Of a DNA stretch of 64,000 nt, positions 25,635 through 34,520 are shown one piece after another. A program made the position numbers and the translations under genes. The stretch is from an uncultured Armatimonadota bacterium. GTDB taxonomy: Bacteria; Armatimonadota; Fimbriimonadia; Fimbriimonadales; Fimbriimonadaceae. The notes below the pieces were generated by a model, which searched no databases, had not been told where the DNA came from, and saw only the letters and a program-made list of their open reading frames with translations. Where the stretch lies: the NCBI GenBank assembly GCA_903833215.1, contig CAILEM010000060.1, forward strand, positions 62,001-126,000, written 5' to 3'. Positions within the stretch are counted from its first letter, which is position 1; each line of letters begins with the position of its first letter.

Positions 25635-26459
25635 ATGGCCACACTTTCATGGGAAGATCGAGCACTCCGGGCGGCCTCGTTTAACGAGGAAGCTGAGCGG
25701 TACGATCGGGCTCGACCGACGTATCCGCCGATCGTGTTTGACCACCTTTGGCGCATGGCAGATTTGGATGACCAGCCGAACGTGGTCGAAGTTGGGTGCG
25801 GGACGGGGCAGGCTTCGCGAAGCCTGGCCGAGCGCGGTGCCCGCCTGACTTGCGTTGAACTCGGCGAGAATATGGCGGCGATTGCCCGCCGTAATCTTGC
25901 TCCTTTTCCTGTGGCCAAGGTCGTGGTGTCCAAGTTCGAGGACTGGGATCCGAAAGGGGATACCTACGACTTGGCGTTCGCTTCAGCTTCGTGGCACTGG
26001 ATTCAGCCGCAAGTTCGATATTTCAAGGCAGATTCGGTGCTCAAAGCGGGAGGCCACATCGCGGTTATGTCCTCAGAGCATTTCTACCCAGAGAACTTCG
26101 ATCCTCTCTTTATCGCACTCCAAGAAGTCTATGGAGCGGTAACCGGCAGTCAGAGAGAAGTAAAGGTTCAATCGCTCCCCGAACCAGGTGCCTTCGACAA
26201 AAGTGACGACGATCACATTGCCGAAATGAACCTTACTGGCGCTTTCGAATTACCAGAAGTGGTCCGTGAGCTGTGGTACATCGAACGCACTGCCGATCAG
26301 TATATTGACCTTCTCGGTACCTATTCCGATCATTGGGCTCTCGAACCGGATGTGCGCCGACGGCTTTTTCAAGGCATCCACCAAGTCATTGCCACAGGTG
26401 CTACCGGAAGCATTCGAAAGCACTACCTAACGACCTTGCGGGTTGCACGGCGAGTGTAG
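25635..26459 (+). CDS. Class I SAM-dependent methyltransferase
   Basis: The 274-residue protein has the Rossmann-type methyltransferase core: SAM motif I NVVEVGCGTGQASRSLAERG (about residues 49-68), the acidic residue after motif II (CVELGENMAAIAR), and motif IV DLAFASASWHWIQP. The N-terminal FNEEAERYDRARPTYPP is typical of the UbiE/trans-aconitate-methyltransferase-like group that methylates small molecules. The substrate cannot be told. The gene stands alone. Confidence 0.93.
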   Translation: MATLSWEDRALRAASFNEEAERYDRARPTYPPIVFDHLWRMADLDDQPNVVEVGCGTGQASRSLAERGARLTCVELGENMAAIARRNLAPFPVAKVVVSKFEDWDPKGDTYDLAFASASWHWIQPQVRYFKADSVLKAGGHIAVMSSEHFYPENFDPLFIALQEVYGAVTGSQREVKVQSLPEPGAFDKSDDDHIAEMNLTGAFELPEVVRELWYIERTADQYIDLLGTYSDHWALEPDVRRRLFQGIHQVIATGATGSIRKHYLTTLRVARRV

Positions 26460-26471
26460 GGTGTGCGCCGG

Positions 26472-26792
26472 TCACCTGCGCTGGGCAGCTACAGCCGCAG
26501 ACATGACAAGCGGCCCGAGAATGCCGTAAACGAACCCCAGCACAACGGTCAGAACGAGCCTTTGCGAGGAGAATGGCCGTTTCGCCACGATGTCTGCAAG
26601 GAATGCCAATGCGGAGCAGGAGTAGAGCAACGTATGCGCTGCCACAAACATTTCATAACGAATCGAGGGGTCCCCAGGGGTGACAAAGGACAGGCAGACA
26701 AGCGCAATCGAGATTAGGCAACCGACGGTACCAATGCCCTGCAGAATGCCAACCCTTGCGGAGCTTCCCACCCAAGCCTCTCGTCGTCTCAT
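26472..26792 (-). CDS. Small multi-TM protein, unknown family
   Basis: A 106-residue hydrophobic protein with a basic cytoplasmic start (MRRREAWVGSSARVGILQG) and about three TM segments (residues about 20-36, 45-65, 75-100). I do not recognise the family. A truncated copy of the same gene lies at 50459-50593 (REAWVGxSxRxGILQ, then GDxSIRxxMF), so this is a lineage-specific paralogous family rather than a chance frame. The 3' end converges with the methyltransferase gene 12 bp away. Confidence 0.7.
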   Translation of the reverse strand: MRRREAWVGSSARVGILQGIGTVGCLISIALVCLSFVTPGDPSIRYEMFVAAHTLLYSCSALAFLADIVAKRPFSSQRLVLTVVLGFVYGILGPLVMSAAVAAQRR

Positions 26793-26830
26793 CTGTTCGA
26801 ATTATGTGCCCAAGCTCCTCCACTGTGGTC

Positions 26831-29317
26831 TCAGGCTGGAGAAATGCCTGAGACCACTGTCGCCGACGCCGACTTCAGACCGGGGCTGGTGGCGGTGAGG
26901 ACGATTGATCCAGGTTTCGATGTGGATTGAACGATGACGATCGCGAGGCCGTGAAGTGCTTTCCTTCGACGCGCCTTATAAGACTCGTGGCTACCCATGT
27001 CGCCGTTGTCGACGCCTATGAGGGCTGCAGGGCCGGCAATGGAAAACTCAATCTCATGGTCGGCATCGGGCACGGTCCGTCCGTGCTCATCAACGACGGT
27101 GACGACAAAGTGAGCGACATCGCGACGGTCGGCTTGGATCTGCGGGCGATCAGGAATGAGTTGGAGTGCGGCGGCTACTCCGACGGTAGTGAGTTCCACG
27201 GTAGAGACAACCTTGCCATCGCGAGTTCCGACTGCTTTTAGCGTGCCCGGCTCATAAGGCACATCCCATTCAAGGTGGAGGTCGGCAGTAGTTCGAATGC
27301 CGTGAGAACGGCTTGGAAATTCGCCCCAGTTCTTGACGAAACCGCTATGCGGGAAAGAGTAGCCTTTCACCCCAATGGACTTTCCGTTGAGGAATAGCTC
27401 AACGCTATCGCAGTTGGTGAAGCACCTTACCGGGATGAATCGACCCTCTTGACCAGCCCAGTTCCAGTGCGGAAACAGGTGGATCATGGGTGCGTCGGTC
27501 CACTGGCTTTGATAGAAGTAATAGCCGTCTTTGGGAAATCCGCAGGTATCGATGACGCCGGCCATCGAGCCTTTTCGCGGCCATTGGGACTCACCGAGAT
27601 AGTCTATTCCGGTCCACATGAAGTCACCTGCGACGTAATCGTGGAGCCGAATAAAGCGCCACCGACCCTCAACGTCAATGAGTCGAGCGGCACTCATGCC
27701 GGAGAAGAGGTCTCGGTAGTCACCTCGTACGCCACCCAGAGCACCGTGTTCAGTGCCGATAACTCGCCAGTCGCGATGGGCTTCTTTGTCGATGCCGTAA
27801 TACAGGGAGGCCTGAGGTCCCCAACGATCGACATAGTTATATCCCTTGATGTCGAGTTCGGCGAGAAACTCGGGACGTGCGCGACCCTCGGGAGGGTCGG
27901 AAGCCATATGGTCGAGCCCGGCCGTTACCATCCTTGTCGGGTCCTCGCGGTGGAACACGGTGACGAGCTTACGCAGGGTCTCTGCCCCGCTCGCATACGC
28001 CTGGTCGGGGATCTCGTTGCCGGCGCTCCACACGACAATTGAGGGATGGTTGCGGTCGCGATGAATGAAACTCACGAGATCGCGCTCGTACCATTCATCG
28101 AAGAATTCCACGTAACTGTGCTTCGGCCCGTACGGGAATTTGGCGACCTTCCACTCGTCGAACGCCTCTGCCATCACGAGAAAGCCCATGCGGTCGCAAA
28201 GGTCGAGGAACTCGGCAGCAACGGGGTTGTGGCTGGTTCGGATGGCATTGCAGCCCATCGCTTTCAGGATCTCCAGCCGCCTTTCCCATACTCGCTCGGG
28301 CACGGCTGAGCCGACCGCTCCCGCCTCATGGTGGAGGCACACGCCATTGAGCTTCACCTGCTTTCCATTCAAGATGAAGCCGAGATCAGCATCGAAGATC
28401 GCCTCCCGGACACCGAAGGAGGTTGCGGTTTCGTCCGTAACACGCCCATCACCCTTCACGGTGGTGACGGCACGGTATAGGACCGGCGTCTCGACCGACC
28501 ACAGCCTTGGCTTCTCGATCTGGAGCATTTGGATGAACTCGACTTCGGCACCTGCCGCGACCGTCTGGCTCGTCTCGACCGATTGGAGTCGAGCACCGGT
28601 TTCGTCGACGATCGTGGTCGTCAAAGCGCAAGCGGCGGGTCGATTTCCATCGTTGCGGACAGTCGTTTTGGCCTGGACCGTCGCGCGTCCAGCAGTGACG
28701 GATGGGGTTGTAACGAACACACCCCATTGGCCGACATGGAGGGAATCGGTGACTGTCAGCCATATGTGGCGATAAATGCCGGAGCCGGAGTACCACCGGC
28801 TGTTGGGTTGATGGGAGTTGTCGACCTTGACCGCCACGATGTTCTCACCGTCGGGATTCAGGTACTTCGTGACATCGTAGGCGACGGGAACGTAGCCGTT
28901 CGGGCGAAGGCCGAGGCGATGCTCGTTGATCCAGACTTCACCATATTCGTAGATGCCGTCGAACTCCAAGCTGACGACCATTCCCTTTGCGGCCTTGGGG
29001 CCGCGGAATCGTTTGCGGTACCAGGCTATGCCAGTGGGCAGGCTTCCTTGAGCCACTTCCTTCTCGCTATAAGGTCCTTCGATACTCCAATCGTGCGGCA
29101 AGTCGAGGGGGCGCCACTGGGAGTCGTCGAAACCATTCAACTGGCCGCCCGGCACATCGCCATTTAAGAAGCGCCAGCCGAAGTCAAAGGTTTCCCGACT
29201 GCGTGGAGAAGAGATCTCAGCAGGGGTGGTATGGCCGAGAGGTGAAACGGCGGCAACCAGAGATGTGGCCGCAGCGTGACCCAGGAGTCTACGTCGACTA
29301 ATGAGGTTCTTGTCCAT
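26831..29317 (-). CDS. Exported GH2 family beta-galactosidase-like glycosidase
   Basis: The 828-residue enzyme starts with a Tat signal (ISRRRLLGHAAATSLVAA, twin arginines at 8-9). The GH2 layout follows: sugar-binding jelly roll with WRPLDLPHDWSIEGPY, Ig-like domain, and a TIM barrel. The acid/base region is VVWSAGNEIPDQ; the nucleophile is probably the glutamate in VIGTEHGALGG. A C-terminal Ig-like pair (LTTVGVAAALQLIPDRPQI) is typical of bacterial extracellular GH2. It would act on beta-galactosides or related hemicellulose side chains after export. It stands alone. Confidence 0.93.
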   Translation of the reverse strand: MDKNLISRRRLLGHAAATSLVAAVSPLGHTTPAEISSPRSRETFDFGWRFLNGDVPGGQLNGFDDSQWRPLDLPHDWSIEGPYSEKEVAQGSLPTGIAWYRKRFRGPKAAKGMVVSLEFDGIYEYGEVWINEHRLGLRPNGYVPVAYDVTKYLNPDGENIVAVKVDNSHQPNSRWYSGSGIYRHIWLTVTDSLHVGQWGVFVTTPSVTAGRATVQAKTTVRNDGNRPAACALTTTIVDETGARLQSVETSQTVAAGAEVEFIQMLQIEKPRLWSVETPVLYRAVTTVKGDGRVTDETATSFGVREAIFDADLGFILNGKQVKLNGVCLHHEAGAVGSAVPERVWERRLEILKAMGCNAIRTSHNPVAAEFLDLCDRMGFLVMAEAFDEWKVAKFPYGPKHSYVEFFDEWYERDLVSFIHRDRNHPSIVVWSAGNEIPDQAYASGAETLRKLVTVFHREDPTRMVTAGLDHMASDPPEGRARPEFLAELDIKGYNYVDRWGPQASLYYGIDKEAHRDWRVIGTEHGALGGVRGDYRDLFSGMSAARLIDVEGRWRFIRLHDYVAGDFMWTGIDYLGESQWPRKGSMAGVIDTCGFPKDGYYFYQSQWTDAPMIHLFPHWNWAGQEGRFIPVRCFTNCDSVELFLNGKSIGVKGYSFPHSGFVKNWGEFPSRSHGIRTTADLHLEWDVPYEPGTLKAVGTRDGKVVSTVELTTVGVAAALQLIPDRPQIQADRRDVAHFVVTVVDEHGRTVPDADHEIEFSIAGPAALIGVDNGDMGSHESYKARRRKALHGLAIVIVQSTSKPGSIVLTATSPGLKSASATVVSGISPA

Positions 29318-29417
29318 GGCACAAAGGTTACCGCGATAACGGAATACGTCTGCCTTTTGCTAGCTACCCCCGCGATTCACCTTATTTCTCGGATTGGATG
29401 CTCTCCATCTCGCATCA

Positions 29418-30251
29418 CTACGCAGCCGCGAGAGATTCGAGACCGAGCATGGCTACCTTACGAGATTCGCCCCATCGGTACCCACCAAGAACGCCGCTTG
29501 CACGAATAACTCGATGGCACGGAATTAAAAAGGCGAGGTCGTTTTTCGCAACGCTTGACGCGACGGCACGGACTGCCTTTGGGAGTCCAGCGGCGTCGGC
29601 CAGGTTCGAATAAGACACGACGTCGCCGGTTGGAACCTCGAGTAGCGCCTTCCAAACTTGAAGTCGGAAGGGAGAACCTCTCATTACAACCCCGATGGTG
29701 GCAGCCGGAGAAGCTCCCTCCATGCGCCTGACGACTTCGTTTACGGTCATCTCCAGATAGTGACGATCCTGGATATGGGTGGCGTTTGGCCATTCTCGAA
29801 GGAGTTCAATCTCTCCTTCCTCGGACTTGGCCACAAAACTGAGACGGCAGAGCCCCCGCGGTGTTGCCGCAAAGAGCGCATTCCCGAAGGGTGTGTCGAA
29901 GACTCCCCATCGAATCACAAGGTCACGTCCAAGTGACTTCGATTCTCCAGGCGTCATTGACTCGACGGAAAGGAACAAGTCGTGTAATCGGGACGCACTC
30001 GACAGGCCGAGGTCGTAGCTGGAATCCAGAAGATTTTGCGAACGGATAAGCGTCTTAGCCCTCGCATGACGCATAGCCTGGGCAAACTCTTTCGGCGAAA
30101 CCCCAGCCCAATCGACGAACAGCCGCTGCAGGTGAAACGGACTGATGTGAACCTCCTTGCTGAGCTCTTCGAGAGTGGCGTTTCCGTCCTTCTCACTCAG
30201 GTGTAGTATCGCCGCGGCGACGAGGTCGAAGGTCGGCGAGTCGAGCTTCAC
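29418..30251 (-). CDS. AraC-type HTH fused to O6-methylguanine-DNA methyltransferase (Ada-like)
   Basis: The 277-residue DNA-repair protein removes alkyl groups from O6-methylguanine. An N-terminal AraC helix-turn-helix (LEELSKEVHISPFHLQRLFV, then GVSPKEFAQAMRHARAK) precedes a methyltransferase domain with the active-site FLIPCHRVIR cysteine and the GNALFAATPRGLCRLSFV strand. It lacks the Ada N-terminal zinc-cysteine domain that senses methylphosphotriesters, so it may not autoregulate as E. coli Ada does. The upstream DUF1203 gene overlaps by 4 nt and is probably co-transcribed. Confidence 0.95.
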   Translation of the reverse strand: MKLDSPTFDLVAAAILHLSEKDGNATLEELSKEVHISPFHLQRLFVDWAGVSPKEFAQAMRHARAKTLIRSQNLLDSSYDLGLSSASRLHDLFLSVESMTPGESKSLGRDLVIRWGVFDTPFGNALFAATPRGLCRLSFVAKSEEGEIELLREWPNATHIQDRHYLEMTVNEVVRRMEGASPAATIGVVMRGSPFRLQVWKALLEVPTGDVVSYSNLADAAGLPKAVRAVASSVAKNDLAFLIPCHRVIRASGVLGGYRWGESRKVAMLGLESLAAA

Positions 30252-30721
30252 GCTCTTACCGCCGAGCAGGCGAAGCAGCCTTGCTTAGCAAAGTGAATGT
30301 GAATCACCTCTGTCTCTGGATTTGCGAAAAAGGCTTGAATCGCAGATTCGGCACTTTCTCCGGGAGTAACAGTGGCGTCAAGCATCATCCTCTGTGAATT
30401 GTATGCTCTAAGGGACAACATTCGGCTCTTCAGCATATCTGGAACCTGATTCGGGGACAAACTGGCCGACGGCACATCCTTGCGGACAAAGACGGGGCCG
30501 CGAGCGTGGTAGGGTGAGCCCACCTCCAAGTGGGTGAACGAGACAAGAATCACCTCGTCACCCACTTGCGCGTCTTGTAGAGAAACCCGGCATGGGGTCC
30601 CAGGGAAGTCGGTGACGATCATTCGGACGGCATCCAAGGAGGCGAGTTCTTCATCTGACATGCTGAAGAAGCCTGCAAATTGGCCGTAGTTGAGGGACTG
30701 AATTTGAAAGCTGGTCGCCAT
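30248..30721 (-). CDS. DUF1203 family protein
   Basis: A 157-residue protein starting at ATG 30721 (MATSFQIQSLNYGQFAGFFS). The pattern FPGTPCRVSLQDAQVGDEVI, then SYTH-like VSFTHLEVGSPYHARGPVFV, and the C-terminal IHIHFAKQGCFACSA, fits the DUF1203 family. Its biochemical role is unknown. It is coupled by a 4-nt overlap to the Ada-like repair gene, which hints at an accessory role there. The frame is open 12 codons further upstream. Confidence 0.8.
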   Translation of the reverse strand: MATSFQIQSLNYGQFAGFFSMSDEELASLDAVRMIVTDFPGTPCRVSLQDAQVGDEVILVSFTHLEVGSPYHARGPVFVRKDVPSASLSPNQVPDMLKSRMLSLRAYNSQRMMLDATVTPGESAESAIQAFFANPETEVIHIHFAKQGCFACSAVRA

Positions 30722-30868
30722 GGGAAGAGTCTGCGCAACCCTTGCCCCATACTCCAACCCGATTCTTGCGGTTGTTCTGGATCGAGTGCTCTGTGCCTTT
30801 ATTCTGCGGCTGGCCGTCCCAAATAGCTTTCAAACCTCCTGTTAGCTCGACGATAATGAATCTAGAAT

Positions 30869-31129
30869 ATGGGTATCAAGGGTATCAGAACAACTATCAC
30901 CCTCGACGAAGATATGTTCGCGAGGCTAAAGCAGGAAAGCGTAGCAAAAGACGTTTCATTTAAAGAAATGCTTAATGAAGCTGTCCGGTCTGGATTGACC
31001 TCAAAGTCGATAAGAACTGCGACGACGACATACACCATCGAGCCGGAAAGTCTTGGCAAGCCTGCCGTCAATAACCTCGATAATATCGGTGAAGTCATTG
31101 CCACTCTTGAGGGGGAATCCTGGTGTTGA
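30869..31129 (+). CDS. Ribbon-helix-helix antitoxin (VapB-like), toxin apparently lost
   Basis: An 86-residue protein with the RHH start IRTTITLDEDMFARLKQES, then VSFKEMLNEAVRSGL, and a C-terminal toxin-wrapping tail. Family members are normally followed at once by a PIN toxin. Here the frame beginning at the overlapping GTG 31123 reads VLTFLD and is then closed by TAG, so no toxin follows. It is an orphan antitoxin or the remains of a pair. Confidence 0.82.
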   Translation: MGIKGIRTTITLDEDMFARLKQESVAKDVSFKEMLNEAVRSGLTSKSIRTATTTYTIEPESLGKPAVNNLDNIGEVIATLEGESWC

Positions 31130-31463
31130 CCTTCCTCGACTAGGCTGACTTCTATTGTTTCGTTTAGCTGATGTAATTCAGCGAACCCCCTCGCCGCTAT
31201 CTTGTTCCTGACAACTCCGACAGGTTCATGACAAGAAGCCAGTCGACACTCTAGGACGGCGACAAAAAACGTTCTGTCGGCGACGAGGTCCGCGTCGGGA
31301 ACTGTAACGTACTCCGCCGCGGATTGAATCTAGGTGACGCAATCGAACTTCAAACCCTTACCTGCGTTCCTGGTGTCAGCCAGATGGTTGTGGCCGACAT
31401 TTCGGCTAACCTTCCAAAAATGAAACGGCAAAGACATGTAGCACGTCTGCTACACTTGGCAAT
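31130..31463. other. Gap without a clear gene; possible toxin remnant
   Basis: This 334-bp gap follows an orphan antitoxin. The expected toxin start (VLTFLD, then stop) is visible at 31123-31143. An open frame without ATG runs 31255-31506 (SVGDEVRVGNCNVLRRGLNL and on), overlapping the next antitoxin; it matches nothing I know and is not PIN-like. I see no repeat or RNA gene. Confidence 0.4.
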
Positions 31464-31718
31464 ATGCGACGAACGTTGAATCAGCGAGAGCTTCGGAATG
31501 ATAGCGGGGAGGTGATGCGGGCGCTCGAAAGCGGGGAGGCATTTACAATTGCGCGAAACGGAGTCCCCGTGGGCGAGCTAACACCCGTTCAGCGAAACCG
31601 TTTTGTCGACATACGGCAACTCCAAGCCAAATTGGCCAGTGCTCCCAAAGTTGACTACAAGCGTTTTCGAGCAGACGTAGATGCATTCCTAGACCAAGAT
31701 CCCTCACCTCATGGCTAA
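31464..31718 (+). CDS. Phd-like antitoxin
   Basis: An 84-residue antitoxin (MRRTLNQRELRNDSGEVMRA, then LESGEAFTIARNGVPVGEL), a variant of the Phd/YefM fold that recurs beside PIN toxins. The basic C-terminal part (KVDYKRFRADVDAFLDQD) should bind the toxin. It overlaps the PIN gene by 8 nt and should autoregulate the pair. Confidence 0.87.
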   Translation: MRRTLNQRELRNDSGEVMRALESGEAFTIARNGVPVGELTPVQRNRFVDIRQLQAKLASAPKVDYKRFRADVDAFLDQDPSPHG

Positions 31719-32118
31719 ATACGCGCAGGGCTTGCTCGACACTTCGGTCCTCATCGATCTCGAGTCGATTGATCCCGAGCTCCTGCCGAACGAGGCATCC
31801 ATTTCAGCGATCTCTATGGCTGAGTTAAGTGCTGGCCCACACGCAACCTCGGATGTGGACGAACGAGCTCGGCGGCAGGCAAGGCTCCAATTCATCGAGG
31901 CGTATATGTCTCCAATTCCGTTCGATGCCGACTGCGCCAGAGCATACGGCCTCGTCTTCGCTGCGGTTTCGGCTGTCGGCCGAAAGCCTAGAGGAGCGCG
32001 TGCGGTCGATTTGATGATCGCCGCCACATCCGTAAGCTTGGGACTACCGCTGTTTACGCGCAACGCAGTTGACTTCGCTGGCCTCGAAGACCTCACCGCA
32101 ATCGTTTCCCTGCCGTAG
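31711..32118 (+). CDS. PIN-domain toxin (VapC-like)
   Basis: The 135-residue PIN ribonuclease starts at ATG 31711 within the end of the antitoxin gene. It has the first acidic residue in GLLDTSVLIDLE, the helix SISAISMAELSAGPHAT, and the C-terminal RAVDLMIAATSVSLGLPLFT followed by RNAVDFAGL, the standard PIN acidic set. It probably cleaves a tRNA or rRNA; the target cannot be predicted. Confidence 0.9.
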   Translation: MAKYAQGLLDTSVLIDLESIDPELLPNEASISAISMAELSAGPHATSDVDERARRQARLQFIEAYMSPIPFDADCARAYGLVFAAVSAVGRKPRGARAVDLMIAATSVSLGLPLFTRNAVDFAGLEDLTAIVSLP

Positions 32119-32310
32119 GGCAGGGGGCTGACAACTGGATTTCGTCATCCAATTCCACGCAGTAAGCCTCAACCTCATCCCCGATCAGGGGCCTTTTTGA
32201 ATGAGGAGGAATTCGCATTCCTTGCATGGAAACCAATACATGGGTGCCGTACCGGCTTGAGCATTTGTGTCGATCTTGCGCATCGTAGGGGTCGGGTGGC
32301 AAAATGGCAT

Positions 32311-34110
32311 ATGCGCCGCCTGCTGTTTGCCTCGCTTGCTTGTATTTGGACCGCCTCCGCTATGGCGGAGATTGATTACCGAGTTAAGGTCAATACGACC
32401 GACCACCGGTTTGAGGTCACGATGTCGGTGCCGGTTGCGGCGGCGGGTCCACTGACCGTTCAGATTCCCAATTGGGCACCAGGTGCCTATTTTCAGCGTG
32501 ACGGCGGGCAGAGCGTCCACGATCTCGCCGTAACAGATGCATCAGGGGCAGCACTGGCTGTCACTCATCCAGACGGCAGTACTTGGGCGATCGCAGCGAC
32601 CGCACCGGGGACGGTCAAGCTCCACTACTGGACGTCGACCCGAGGCGGCGGATTCGGAGGTGGGGGACGCGGCCCGGTTGACGAGAGCTACGTTCAGCTT
32701 TCTGGCCCATCGGTCTACCTCTACGCAGTCGACCGCAAGAAGGAACGGTGCAAGGTGACGTTCGACGTCCCGTCGGGCTGGCCATGCCTCGTGGGCTTGG
32801 ATCCGACGTCCGGGCCAGCAAACACCTTTAGCGCGCCGACTTACGACGTTCTCGCCGACAACCCGATGAGCACGGGCGATGTCAAAGTCGAGACCTACAA
32901 CCTGCGCGGCAAAACCCACACGATCGTCCTTGAGGGTGCAGGCAAGGACATGATCGATAAGGACTTGATCCTAAAGAACTGCAGATTCGTCAGCGCGGCG
33001 GAGACGGATTTCTTTGGAGGGGCACCTTACCACAAGTATGTTTGGCACTTTATCGTGACGCCACACGGACGCGGTGGCGGCGGCCTTGAGCACCTGAGCA
33101 GCACCCAAATCACCCTCTCCAGTGACCTTACTCCCAGCTCGCTCAGCCTGCTCGCCCATGAGTACTTCCACTTGTGGAACGTCAAGCGAATTCGATCGAG
33201 TGTCCTTGGCCCCTTCGACTACACGAAGTTGCCGAAGACGGGCGCCCTGTGGTGGCTGGAAGGCGTCACCGATTACTACGCCAGCTTGCTGCCCTATCGG
33301 TACGGCGCATGGACTCGACCGCAGTTTTACGGGGAGATCGTCCAGAACATGCGGGCGATCCAGAACAACCCGGCTCGGTTGACAGTGTCCGCAAACGACG
33401 CCAGCCTGCGCGTTGGCGAGGCGAATGGTGGTCGCGGAAATAGCAATGGCTTCCAGATTAGCTACTACAACCTTGGCTGGCTCGCCGGGTTGTGCCTGGA
33501 TACCGAGATTCGCGCCCAAACGAACGGCAAGCATTCTCTGGACGATGTCACCCATGCGCTCTTCAACGAGTGCAAAAACGACAAGCCCGGATTCCAGGAA
33601 GGCGAAATCCGAAAGCTGTGCATCAAGTTCGGTGGCCCCGCGCTTGGTCCGTTCTACGACTCGGTTGTGAACCAGCCTGGGGAGAAGCCAATCGCAGAGC
33701 AACTGACGAAGATGGGCCTCAAGCTGGATACCCACGACGAGACATTTACCGAGATCGGATTCAATGCCGCCCCCTCCTTTGGTGGTGGAATTGGAGTAGG
33801 CGGAATCCGCGGCCCGGCGGCTGGCAAACTAGAGTCGAGCGATGTGATCAAATCAGTAAACGGCACGTCCATCGATGGCAAAGACATGCGAGACGCGATC
33901 GGCGCGGTTCAAACCGCGATTACGGGGGCGAAAGTCGGGACTCCGATCGAACTCGTCGTCAAGCGCGGCAGCGCCGACGTCAATGTGACGATCATCCCGG
34001 TTTCCGCCAAGCGCCCCATCCACACCGTGGTTGTTGACCCCGCAGCGACGCCCGCCCAAAAAGCGCTCGGCGAGGCATGGCTGGTGAGCAAGACTCCATC
34101 CGTTCAGTAA
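32311..34110 (+). CDS. Exported M61-family aminopeptidase with PDZ domain
   Basis: The 599-residue zinc peptidase resembles M61 glycyl aminopeptidases. The ATG at 32311 gives a signal peptide (MRRLLFASLACIWTASAMAE); the open frame begins 38 codons earlier without such a feature. An N-terminal beta domain ends at PNWAPGAYFQRD. The active site is HEYFHLWNVKRIR with H283 and H287, and the third ligand is E317 in WWLEGVTDYYA. A C-terminal PDZ domain (about 500-580, KLESSDVIKSVNGTSIDGKD) is typical. A glycine-rich stretch (GGGFGGGGRG) lies near residue 115. It trims peptides outside the cytoplasm. Confidence 0.93.
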   Translation: MRRLLFASLACIWTASAMAEIDYRVKVNTTDHRFEVTMSVPVAAAGPLTVQIPNWAPGAYFQRDGGQSVHDLAVTDASGAALAVTHPDGSTWAIAATAPGTVKLHYWTSTRGGGFGGGGRGPVDESYVQLSGPSVYLYAVDRKKERCKVTFDVPSGWPCLVGLDPTSGPANTFSAPTYDVLADNPMSTGDVKVETYNLRGKTHTIVLEGAGKDMIDKDLILKNCRFVSAAETDFFGGAPYHKYVWHFIVTPHGRGGGGLEHLSSTQITLSSDLTPSSLSLLAHEYFHLWNVKRIRSSVLGPFDYTKLPKTGALWWLEGVTDYYASLLPYRYGAWTRPQFYGEIVQNMRAIQNNPARLTVSANDASLRVGEANGGRGNSNGFQISYYNLGWLAGLCLDTEIRAQTNGKHSLDDVTHALFNECKNDKPGFQEGEIRKLCIKFGGPALGPFYDSVVNQPGEKPIAEQLTKMGLKLDTHDETFTEIGFNAAPSFGGGIGVGGIRGPAAGKLESSDVIKSVNGTSIDGKDMRDAIGAVQTAITGAKVGTPIELVVKRGSADVNVTIIPVSAKRPIHTVVVDPAATPAQKALGEAWLVSKTPSVQ

Positions 34111-34120
34111 ATTACAAGGG

Positions 34121-34143
34121 CGGGGCGGATTTCCTTCGCCCCG
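34121..34143 (+). terminator. GC-rich hairpin after the M61 gene
   Basis: CGGGGCG (34121-34127) pairs with CGCCCCG (34137-34143) around a 9-nt loop, 10 bp after the M61 stop. A weak ATTTCC run follows. It is a likely but imperfect intrinsic terminator. Confidence 0.5.
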
Positions 34144-34166
34144 ATTTCCGGTTAGATTGACTTACA

Positions 34167-34424
34167 ATGAGAACAACTCTCTCGACAAAAGGCCAGGTCG
34201 TCGTGCCTCGCTCGATAAGAAGTCGATTGGGACTTCGTCCTGGCGACGAGTTCTCTATCAAGCTTGACAACGGCTCGATCGTCCTCACGCCGCTGATACC
34301 GAAAAGGTTCGCCGTCACCATCGGCATCGATGCGGTAACCCACATGCCGGTAGCAACCGCCGAACCCGGAGCGCCTCTACTCACAAGCGACAAGGTCGCT
34401 GAACTCCTCGCGGATTTCCCATGA
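34167..34424 (+). CDS. AbrB/MazE-type antitoxin
   Basis: An 85-residue protein with a swapped-hairpin AbrB DNA-binding domain: MRTTLSTKGQVVVPRSIRSR, then LGLRPGDEFSIKLDNGSIVL. The C-terminal half would bind a PIN toxin. Its stop overlaps by 4 nt the start of a PIN gene that is cut off after about 30 codons, so the antitoxin is now an orphan at the edge of the defence island. Confidence 0.88.
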   Translation: MRTTLSTKGQVVVPRSIRSRLGLRPGDEFSIKLDNGSIVLTPLIPKRFAVTIGIDAVTHMPVATAEPGAPLLTSDKVAELLADFP

Positions 34425-34515
34425 GACTCCGGCTGGACGTGAACAGCTTAATTGCACTCGGTTTTGCGGACCGCGCCCTTCATAGCCAGATGGTAGCGTG
34501 GACGCGCCAGCCGTT
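34421..34515 (+). pseudogene. Truncated PIN toxin gene at the island edge
   Basis: The first 30 or so codons read MRLRLDVNSLIALGFADRAL then HSQMVAWTRQ, the canonical start of a VapC toxin (the DVN catalytic aspartate, then HxxxVxxW). After that the sequence no longer resembles PIN and within about 15 bp becomes the 3' end of the oppositely oriented hsdR. The frame continues to 34708 only as antisense of hsdR. The exact junction is approximate. The rest of the toxin gene was not found in this window. Confidence 0.75.
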
Positions 34516-34520
34516 ACCAT

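Noticed and set aside
27449-28042. 197-codon plus-strand frame antisense to GH2
   Set aside because: GH2 motifs on the minus strand are continuous here; the antisense frame follows from codon bias.
32971-33735. 254-codon minus-strand frame opposite the M61 peptidase
   Set aside because: The HEYFH active site and downstream PDZ lie on the plus strand across the same bases; the antisense frame has no recognisable pattern.
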